Shown here one piece after another: positions 56,142 to 64,000 of a stretch of DNA of 64,000 nt (position 1 is its first letter; every line of letters begins with the position of its first letter). The translations under genes were made by a program, and so were the position numbers. The DNA is from Progne subis subis (lineage: Eukaryota > Chordata > Aves > Passeriformes > Hirundinidae). Where the stretch lies: the NCBI GenBank assembly GCA_022316685.1, contig JAKJHU010000842.1, forward strand, positions 50,185 to 114,184. The letters run 5' to 3'. The notes below the pieces were generated by a model. That model saw nothing but the letters and a program-made list of their open reading frames with translations. It had not been told where the DNA came from and searched no databases.

Positions 56142-57334
56142 AGAAAACACATCCTAAAAAGGCATGTCCTCTGCTCCTGGTTCCTGTGTAGAGGAGCTGC
56201 CATGCCGCTGACTGAGCTGCTCACGCAGAGCCTGGCAGCTCCTGGCCCTGCAGGGCTGAGGCTTTTCCCCACTGCTGGGCACAGACTGATGGAGCAGCAC
56301 TGCTGAACACGGGGACACACAGAGGGAGCAGAAGCAGCTGCCTTTGTCCACCTGAAGCTCCAAGGCCCAGACTGTGAGCAGACAGGGCTGGAAGAGACTG
56401 GCAGGCTCCCTGTTTGCTGTGCTGCCCCACTGTGCCCGGCCCAGCTCTGCGGGAGGCAGAGGGAGAACAAGGGGCAGCTCCCTGCCAGCCCCAGCCCAGG
56501 GACCCCTCCAGCCCCGGGGCTTGGGGCACTGTCAGCACCCGCTGCTCCAGCCACCGCTTCTGCTGGCCCTGACAGCAACAACCAAATGGTGGCTGATCCC
56601 CAGGGAGCAGCAGCAGTGCCTGGATCTGATCCCTCACTCTGGGGCACGGCTGCACAAATGACCCCCACAGCAGCAGCAGCAGCAGCACATGGAGCTGACT
56701 TTCAGCACAGCCCCTGCCACTCTTCCCTCCCGTGTGCACTGGTGTCACAGCAGCCTGAGGCACCTGGGAGCCCTCAGGGCCAGCAGGGACTTGAGATGGC
56801 AGCCCTGGGCTCCTGGAGGTTGTGCAAGGAACAGAGGTGGGGACTCCCTCTCCACGTGGAGCTTCCAGATGGAAAAGGCTGCTGTGAGCAGGCAGCTCCA
56901 AGGGCAGAGAAAGGAGGGTCTCGACCCCTGGATCTGTGCCAGTTCCACAGTGCTGGGCAGCAGCCACCGAGCACAGGGGGCACAGAGGACACAGCAAGAG
57001 GGACAAAAGCAGGCAAGGTCAGAGACTGGGAAGAGCCAGACCTGGGAGCAGGAACAGCTGCTTCATTGCACTCTTGGAAAAGCTCTTGGCTGCTTCAAAG
57101 TGCTGAAAGGCGGGAAGGGCAGAGAGGAGGCCACACCAAACAATGCTCCTGTTTTCACAGCCTCCCCTCTCAGTGTCCAGAAGGAATTGCATGAACTGTA
57201 TTCTTCTCTGTGAGTTGTCTCGTTCAGTGTGAGCAGCTCAGCACAGGAGCTGAAGGAGCTGAAGCCTTAGGCCTCAAGAGCTGAGCAAGAGGAAATGTTT
57301 TGAGCAAAGCAATGCTGCTAACATGGACCTGGCT
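56138..57334. other. No recognisable gene
   Basis: GC-rich stretch with overlapping frames on both strands (for example 261 codons on minus), none with a recognisable domain. Confidence 0.5.
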
Positions 57335-57470
57335 GAATCCAGCAGATGGAATCCTGGAATTATGGAATCCTTTCTGTTGGGAAAGACCTCTGAGCTCATG
57401 GAGTCCAGCCGCTCACCCAGCAGTGTCAAGCCCAGCACTAAACCACGTCCCTCAAGTTCCAAGGCCTGGA
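57335..57470 (-). mobile_element. CR1 LINE 3' end fragment
   Basis: The plus strand reads ggaattatggaatcctttctg, ttgggaaagacctctgagctc and atggagtccagcc, the reverse of the CR1 3' terminus and its repeat. Short, truncated. Confidence 0.75.
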
Positions 57471-57939
57471 CAACAGGCCCTGAGTGAGGCCTGAACAACA
57501 GGCCCTGAGCAAAAGGAGACCTCTGGATGAACCTTCCAACCAAAGGTTATCTTTGTATTTGCTCAATAAGGAAATATGCATGGTCTTAGAGCTGTGATAG
57601 ATGTATCCACTCATTAGTAAAACATGGATTGACATTTCTGTGTTTAGAAACTGGACAAGGCCATGAAATCTGACATCTGGCCTTGTCTGGGAGTTTAGGA
57701 TCAAAGTCAACTCCCTTGGTTCCTCCTTGAGCCCTGGCCAGGCTTTGGGTGAAACCCAAGAGGAGAATGAAAGCAGATGTTCCTGCACTAGAAGTGCTGT
57801 CAGTTTGTTTATTCAGCACTGTCAGAGCTGGGCCCTCTCACAGCCAGGTTGGAGCCTCACCTGGGGCTGGAGGCACCTGCAGGAATTCCCAGTGTCCGGG
57901 AGTGGCTCTGCAGTCCTTGGCTGGGACAGCTTCCCCCAG

Positions 57940-58640
57940 CTGATGTGTGGATGTGGGTGATGGGAAAGTCTGAGGGGACCTGGTGCTGTCTCTTTCTTAA
58001 TCACTGCAGGCAATCTTGGTAGTGATGATTGGGTGCATTGCTGAGCTTCTCCTTTGGTTATTCTTTGCACTTTTGCATTATAATAAATCACAGAATTCCT
58101 GAACTTAGTGTCTGTGTCTTTGGTGCTGACCCTGCTCACCAGCAGAACAGACACTGCGGCCCCACAGAACCAAAGGTGCCGTGTGACACTGCGGGGCCTG
58201 GTGTGACCAAGGGTCACTTGTGTCACTCTGTCACCAAGGACACCTCTCTGCCATTGCAGGACTCTTAGAACCGAGGGGCCATTGTGGCACTGCAGGACCT
58301 CATGAAACCAAGTGGACCATAGTGACGCTTTGTGGTCTCATGGAACCAGGATGAAATTGTTACATTGCGTGGCCCCAAGGAATCAAGCAGCCATTTTTCC
58401 TCTTCATGGCCTCATGGAACCATGGAGACCATTGTGACACTGCAGGGACCTGTATAACCAAAGGTCCATTGTTTTCCTCTGGCTGGCACTGCAGAGTCCA
58501 GACTCTCCCTGCCCCTGTCCCAGCCCCAGAGAGCAGCAGAGTCAGGTCTGGCCCTGCAGCAGGGACTGGAGGCCATGGGGCTCAGGGACAGGGACTCTCT
58601 CTGCTTCCTGGAGATTTTCCCCCTGCAGGTGTTTCCCTGT
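57940..58640 (+). repeat. Block B, copy 2 (with 37-bp repeat units)
   Basis: Matches 1,810-2,280: gatgtgggtgatgg, cactgcaggcaatct, tagtgatgattgggtg, then ggtgctgaccctgctcacc. It continues into several 37-bp units at 58,150-58,460 and the ccagccccagagagcagc segment. The copy here lies upstream of block A copy 2, whereas copy 1 lies downstream of block A copy 1. Confidence 0.8.
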
Positions 58641-58789
58641 GCCTGATCTCTCCCTGCCAGCACTCACAGACCCTGTCACTGTCCCATCTGGGGTGCCAGT
58701 GGTTTCTCTGCACCCAGGGACAGCAGTTGTTGAGGGGCTGCTTGCTGGGGCTTAAATTCCCCGCATTCAGGTGGCTTTAGAGTCTTTTT

Positions 58790-59215
58790 TGCCCTCTGCA
58801 AAGCTCAGAGCCAAACGCAGGAAAAGACGGAGTCTTCAAGGTTGCATGCTTCGTGTTTATTAGTTCTTATCTTACAATTTTCTCAGTGTCCTGCAAGATG
58901 TTTGCCGCGGCTCGGACATCTGGTGACTCCCCCCGTCCCAGGGTTGTCCTTATCTTTTATACTAATTGCTACGTATTCGATATTTACTATTTATTACCAA
59001 TGTCTATCACTATTACTAAAAAGGTCATCTTTACTTTGATCCAATCCTCACAAACTACTTTGTGCCAACGTCACTGTAGAAATGGAGTGAGGGAAGAAGA
59101 AAGAAGAAGAAGGAGGCAACGCCCCAAATTCTCTATCTTGTCCCCATTCACTTCAATACAAGAAACCCAAAACCACTGTTTTTCTCCCCCTGTGATATAT
59201 TAAACTACAATCTTT
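58790..59215 (-). mobile_element. Possible LTR fragment
   Basis: On the minus strand, aagataagaactaataaaca (aataaa) lies upstream of acgaagcatgcaacc and actccgtc. The whole 420 bp has the A/T-then-GC layout of an LTR. Ends are not definable and the family is not recognised. Confidence 0.35.
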
Positions 59216-59554
59216 CACACTCTTGTGGCCTGCAATGCTTCCTGCAGTGCAAGAAGCCTCTCCCATGGACTGAAATCAAATCCAGTGTCTCTCTGAGCTC
59301 TGGGCTGTGGTCCCAGACCCCCCTGCCCAGGTCTCTGACCCTCCAGGGCAACCAAAGGAATGCCCTGGACTCCAACAAGACCCCAAATCTCTGTGCACTC
59401 TCCCTGGCCCTACAGAACCCTGCCTGTTTGCAGGGCACTGGCTGGGGGCAGGTTCTGTTTGCAGCTTGGAGAAAGGACAGGTCAGACTCAGCCTGATGGG
59501 CCCTGGTGCCGAGGCAACCAGATAATGCTTGAACTGTGCAAAAAGCTGTAGCTG

Positions 59555-61146
59555 TGCAGAAAGAAATAGTTCCCTTGTAACAAGGAATGGGAATGAAGCT
59601 CTTTTCAGAAATGAGCAAATTTAGCAGAACAAGCTGTATTGGGTTGGCACAGCCTGGTTTTTGGCAGCAGGGGCACCACGGGTATCCATGGGGGATGCAG
59701 AGATCCACTCAGAGCCCATGGGGATCCATGGGAATCCATGGGGATGCAGAGATCCTCTCTCTGCCCATAGGGATCCATGGGGGATGCAGAGATCCACTCT
59801 CAGCCCATGGGGGTCCATGGGGATGCAGAGATCCACTCTCAGCCCATGGGGATCCATGGGGATGCAGAGATCCACTCTCAGCCCTAGGGATCCATGGGGA
59901 TGCAGAGATCCACTCTCAGCCCATGAGGATCCATGGGGATGCAGAGATCCACTCTCAGCCCATGGGGATCCATGGGGATGCAGAGATCCACCCACAGCCC
60001 CTGGGGAGGTGCCCATCCCAGAGCGGGTGGATGCCTGGATGAGGCTGTGATCCAGTGGGAGACCCGGTGGAGAGAGGGGGCCCTGCTTCCAGGCTGGAGC
60101 AGCCTGTCCTTGGAGGACTGCACCCCGTGGGAGGAGAGCCCCATGCTGCAGCAGTTTGGGAGGACTGTGTGCCCGTGGGAGGGACTCACGTTGCAGCAGG
60201 TGCGGTAGGGCTGCTGCTCGTGAGAGTGGACCCACGCTGGGGCAGTTCATGGAGAGCTGTATCCAGTGGGAGGGACTCCATGGCCACATGGGAGAAGGGC
60301 TCCTCTCCCAGAGCAGCAGAAGAAAATCTCGATGATGAACTGACCAAAACTCCCAGGCCCTGTCTCCCTGTGCTGTCAGTGGGAAGGAAGGAGGGGCTGG
60401 GGGGCAAGAAGGTATTTAATGGCGTATTTTATTTCTCAATATCGTCCTCTGATTCTATTAGTATTAAAATTCACTTTGCAACTTAAGTTGAGCCTTTGTT
60501 CCAATTTAAATATTTCTGCCCATCCTTAGCTCACTCATGAAGTATTCTTTAATATTTTTTTCCTTCTCTGCCCAGCTGTGGCCGTGGAGGGTGAGTGAAG
60601 GACTCTTGTGGGTGCCTGGCAGTGGGCAAGTGTCCAACCATGACACAAGGTAACTGCAAACAGCTGACCCCTGGCCATTTGAGCAGGCAATCTTAGAGAG
60701 CATTTGCAGGAAGCAGGGGTAATAAGTTCAAGCCCCAGGAAGTTTTCTGTGCCTTCATCAAAACAACCACCAGGAGGGTGACGTGCACTGCGTGCAGAGA
60801 CCCTGCAGGTACTAGAAGGGTTTGCATAATCATTTGATTATAGAATAAGTTACAACAAGAAGGTTAGGAAAATATAATGAGAATATAAATAAAACCAAAA
60901 CAAACGTATAAAACCTAGTACTGTGTGAGGAACAAACAAGTGAGTTTGTGGTGGAGATATCTCCCTCACTCCTAGCACTGGATAAACAAATACCTGCTCT
61001 GTATATTATAGTATGGGTTACTGATTTCTTGCGTAGTTTTCCTGGGTTTTTTGCCCATCTCATTGCCTGCAAAGTTGGACGTACCAGCAGGAATTCCCAA
61101 TTGCTGGGAGGGGCTCTTTAGTCCCTGGCTATGAAAGCTTCCCCCT
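59555..61146 (+). repeat. Segmental duplication block A, copy 2
   Basis: Direct repeat of 238-1,806. After 61,146 it joins, with a deletion, to the end of block B (61,147-61,229 matches 2,130-2,213) and is then cut by a retroviral LTR at 61,230. No gene. Confidence 0.85.
59688..60003 (+). repeat. 39-bp minisatellite, second array
   Basis: Same unit as 362-675, with different unit order and some 30-36-bp variant units, for example atccatgggaatccatgg. About eight units. Confidence 0.93.
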
Positions 61147-61229
61147 ACTGATGTGTGGAACCAAGGAGGTCATTCTGGCACTGCAGGGACTCTTATAATC
61201 AAGGGTCCATTGTTTTCCTCTCCCTGCCC

Positions 61230-61523
61230 TGTGGGAGATTAGGGACAGGCAGTCGGAAGATATCGCATTGTACGGGTAGACAGAACCCCTCCCTCAACAC
61301 TTAGTTGTTTAGTGTCCCTGATAAGGTAAGCAACACCTAACTTGTAACGTAAGCAGACGGATGTGATGTAGCAAACAGAGGTTTTATAACTCAATGTAAC
61401 CAGTTAATAAACGCCATTTGCCGTCCACCACACTGGTGTCTGTGAGCTGATGGACCGAGCAGCCTGGGTGTGGCTGCCGTGTTTTTCCTGGAACCAGGTC
61501 GCTACGCCTCAGCGGAGGCAGCA
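61230..61523 (+). repeat. 5' LTR of second retrovirus (294 bp)
   Basis: Starts tgtgggagattaggg and ends ggcagca. It has a TATA-like ttttataac at about 61,382 and polyadenylation signal aataaa at 61,406-61,411. The short length suits a beta-type element. The bordering host bases ctgccc could be part of a target duplication, but the other end is not in the window. Confidence 0.85.
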
Positions 61524-61525
61524 AG

Positions 61526-61543
61526 TGGTGCCGAAACCCGGGA
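61526..61543 (+). promoter_or_regulatory. Primer binding site, tRNA-Phe
   Basis: tggtgccgaaacccggga is an exact complement of the 18-nt 3' end of vertebrate tRNA-Phe, two bases after the LTR. Confidence 0.85.
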
Positions 61544-61638
61544 GTCGCCCGGGAGATCGGGAGTCGCCTGGACGGGTGAACGACGGCTGAGCGGCGGGGC
61601 CAGCTCGGCGGGAGGGATGTCCAGGACCCGTGAGGACG

Positions 61639-62373
61639 ATGGAAGCCCTCATGAAGGTTGTATCTCAGATTCATAAGCAGTGGGGAATTGATTGTAAAGC
61701 AAAAGATTTTACCCTCGCAGTGATGAGGCTTTTGCAACTTAATATCATTGATAGGCCGGTGGATATCCTCCACCCAGATATTTGGGGTCAATGTACTAAG
61801 GCTCTTACTGAAGACACAATGTCTTCCGGCTCAGGAAAAAATCTTAAGGCATGGGGAAGGGTCGTGGAAGATTTACAGAAGGCTCTGCAGGAGCAAGAGA
61901 CCTGGAAAGCTGCCCGAAATTGTTTAAAGTTTTCCCCCCAATTAGGTATCGTGGCAGCGATGCAAACTTTCTCAGAGGGAACTGTTGTTGAGAATTTTCA
62001 GCGTGTAAAAGAATGTAGTCTGAAGGTTAGTGATAATGTTCAGAGTGTTGATGGGGTTGGTTCTGCCGAGTGCAGAGGCTCGGAGGAGCAAGGGCTCGCT
62101 TCAAAGCCTCCAAGCTCAGGGTCATTCGCTGAGGGAAAAAAGCAGGTGCAGTCATTTTATAACGGTCTAGCCGAAGAAGCTCGGAAAGCTGGAAAAGTGG
62201 GAGAGGGACCTCCACCGTATGTGCCACAAGATGGCATTGAATCCATGGGGGAAAGCGGGAATGCAGTTGTATCAAGTAAGGAATGTTTGCGATATAGCTA
62301 CACTACAGAAAACAAAGAAGGTCTTTTAGATTGTGAGCTTGTTGCCAATGAAAACGAAGAGTTTGTTTGCTAA
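61639..62373 (+). pseudogene. Retroviral gag remnant, matrix part (beta-like)
   Basis: The ATG at 61,639 opens MEALMKVVSQIHKQWGIDCK and continues KDFTLAVMRLLQLNIIDRPV and WGQCTKALTEDTMSSG, resembling the N-terminal domain of beta-type Gag. The frame stays open for about 245 codons through acidic, serine/glycine-rich sequence, with a PPPYVPQ late-domain-like motif near 62,205-62,225. It ends at a stop at 62,371-62,373. The expected capsid lies 600 bases further in another frame, separated by a G-rich tandem repeat. Confidence 0.82.
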
Positions 62374-62494
62374 TGCGAGCGCGCTCAAGCAGAAAAAGAG
62401 GGGAGAACTCGAAGGGGGAACTGAAGCTAATCTTTGCCAAAAAGCATGTTTTTCTAAGGTGAGAAGCTCCCACAACAGGAGGCGGGGGAACTCA

Positions 62495-62670
62495 AGAGAA
62501 AGGGGCGGCTCAGCCCTGAGGGAAAGGGGCGGGGCCCAGAGGGAAGGGACGGCCCAGCCCTGAGGGGAAAGGGGCGGGGCCAAGAGGGAAGGGACGGCCC
62601 AGCCCTGAGGGAAAGGGGCGGGGCCAAGGGAAGGGACGGCCCAGCCCTGAGGGAAAGGGGCGGGGTCGGA
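62495..62670 (+). repeat. ~45-bp G-rich tandem repeat inside gag
   Basis: About four units combine gagggaaaggggcggggcc, aagagggaaggg and acggcccagccct. They disrupt the region between matrix and capsid. The ggggcgggg cores resemble Sp1-site words. Confidence 0.88.
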
Positions 62671-62978
62671 GCCAGACCAAAAGGCTCCGGAGCCCGGAAG
62701 CAGCCAGTCAGTCGACTTCCGGCTCTGAATCGGGCTCTAGCTCAGGGGACTGGGACAGCCAGTCCTCTGCTGCTGGCTCTGGCTCAGGCTGGGACAAAGA
62801 GGAAGTAACAGTATATAGAATCAGTAACAACAATGTTTCTACTTGGGTTGAGGGGAAGTCAGAAAAAGAATGAACTCCCCTCACAGTTTGGAGGAAGGTA
62901 AGATGGCATGCGCCGATTGGAATTCATCGGCCAAACTAGCTTTTCCAGTCTGATTAGGGGGGCGGGTGGAACCAGAGA

Positions 62979-63299
62979 ATGTACTCCCCAGTAAACCCTA
63001 AGGATGTTCAAGCAATTGTTAAAGCAATAACTGACAGAAGGATTAATTCAGCTGTGGTTTCTACTCTCATTGATGGTGTTTTTGGAGGGGATGACATGCT
63101 CCCATTTGACATAAAGCAAACCTGCAGATTGATTTTTGATGGGGCAGGGATGATAGTTTTTAAACAAGAGTGGGAGGACAATTGTGCAAAGCAACTAGCT
63201 CTGGTCACTGGTTCAGATCAATTAGACCCCATCAGAATCTGGCAGCACGCAGACACAAGAGGGAGGCCACACCTGGCACCTCCTCATTCAGTCCTTTAG
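62979..63299 (+). pseudogene. Retroviral gag remnant, capsid part
   Basis: PVNPKDVQAIVKAITDRRIN, LPFDIKQTCRLIFDGAGMIV and FKQEWEDNCAKQLAL match the N-terminal half of a beta-type capsid. The rest of capsid, nucleocapsid and the whole of pol are missing; the sequence passes into env at about 63,240-63,350. Confidence 0.78.
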
Positions 63300-63348
63300 C
63301 TATCTACCAAAAAACCTAAGTCAGCTCCTTACAATCTGTTTTCTTAGT

Positions 63349-64000
63349 GTGTTAAATGCTACCTTTTTGTTGTTGAACCAATCCAATCCAAACTTTACAA
63401 AATCATGCTGGTTATGTTATAACGCAGAACCTCCTTTTTATGAGGGTGTCGCCTTTGATGCTCCTTTCGAATATTCTTCAACAAACAATCCACACAACTG
63501 TAAGTGGGACACCCCTCGGAGGGAAATTAGCCTGAGTCAGTCACAGGCCGAGGCAAGTGCTTTGGCAATGTAACCTTAGCAAAGCAGATGGGAAACATTT
63601 GTGCTGAGTTCATCCAACCTAGTCAAAAGACTGATAAGTGGGCAGTTCCGTTCCTATCAGGAATGTGGGTCTGTCAACAAGTTAGAATAACCCCCTGTGT
63701 GTACCTTGGTAAATTCAATAACCTTGCTGACTTTTGTGTCCAAGTTCTGATTGTTCCTAGAGTCCTGTATCACCAAGAAGAAGAAATGTATCACTCTTTA
63801 GAAGAAACCATGCAGCTCCACAAAAGAGAAGCACTGACTGGTATAACCATTGCAATGCTCCTTGGCCTAGGAGCTGCCGGTGCAGCCACAGTGATTCAGC
63901 TCTCGTGATCCAACACTAAGGACTTTCTCAGCTGCAAATGACAATTGATGAGGACTTGTTACGAATTGAAAAATCCATCTCCTCTCTCAAGAAATCTATC
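63349..64000 (+). pseudogene. Retroviral env remnant (SU and start of TM)
   Basis: 63,349-63,573 reads LLNQSNPNFTKSCWLCYN with the CWLC motif (63,406-63,417), a gamma-type SU signature for the SU-TM disulfide. 63,588-63,908 covers the end of SU and enters TM: LHKREALTGITIAM and LLGLGAAGAATVI, a fusion-peptide-like stretch. A frame break near 63,905-63,935 precedes the heptad region LQMTIDEDLLRIEKSI. The window ends inside TM. Confidence 0.82.

Larger units (their letters stand above)
61230..64000 (+). mobile_element. Second endogenous retrovirus, pol-less, cut by the window edge
   Basis: It begins with a short LTR inserted into block B. A tRNA-Phe primer site, a beta-like gag, a G-rich repeat and a capsid piece follow, and then directly env without any pol. 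The remainder and the 3' LTR lie outside the window. Internal deletions and frameshifts make it defective. Confidence 0.88.

Noticed and set aside
56006..57006. Minus-strand ORFs of 220 and 261 codons near the poly-T
   Set aside because: No recognisable domain; one starts as translated low-complexity lysine from the poly-T. Kept only as a retrocopy question.

Overview
The window looks like a bird genome, most probably a passerine. It has CR1 LINE relics, an OR14-like (avian gamma-c type) olfactory receptor pair, PIM-like kinase copies with introns, and chicken-repeat-style endogenous retroviruses. This is inferred from family recognition; no database was searched. Gene density is very low. 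Most of the 64 kb is repeat, segmental duplication or retroviral remnant, as in multicopy, hard-to-assemble regions such as sex chromosome, subtelomeric or unplaced scaffolds.

Layout. (1) 1-2.2 kb is a duplicated block with a 39-bp minisatellite; its partner lies at 57.9-61.2 kb. (2) 3.3-14.4 kb and 22.6-33.76 kb are the two arms of a large inverted repeat. Each arm is about 11.1 kb and the spacer about 8.2 kb. Each arm has one apparently intact olfactory receptor gene, an OR pseudogene tail, a CR1 relic and several minisatellites. The spacer has two large arrays of a 37-bp repeat, a third copy of one arm segment, ~185-bp tandem repeats and another OR pseudogene. (3) 33.76-42.09 kb is a defective gamma-like endogenous retrovirus with a tRNA-Pro-type primer site. 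Its first LTR begins exactly where the right arm stops matching. (4) 42.5-45.1 kb is GC-rich tandem repeat DNA, including eight evenly spaced ZNF143/STAF-like motifs. (5) 45.1-49.2 kb holds CR1 and LTR fragments, including a solo LTR of the first retrovirus. (6) 49.8-54.2 kb holds two tandem PIM-like kinase copies, both apparently pseudogenes. (7) 54.2-61.2 kb is mostly noncoding with a 51-bp repeat, a 39-nt poly-T and duplicated blocks. (8) 61.23 kb to the end is a second, pol-less retrovirus with a tRNA-Phe primer site, a beta-like gag and a gamma-like env, cut by the window edge.

Only the two olfactory receptor genes are convincing intact protein-coding genes. The ERV genes and PIM copies are broken by frameshifts and deletions. 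No tRNA, rRNA, CRISPR or prokaryotic feature was seen.
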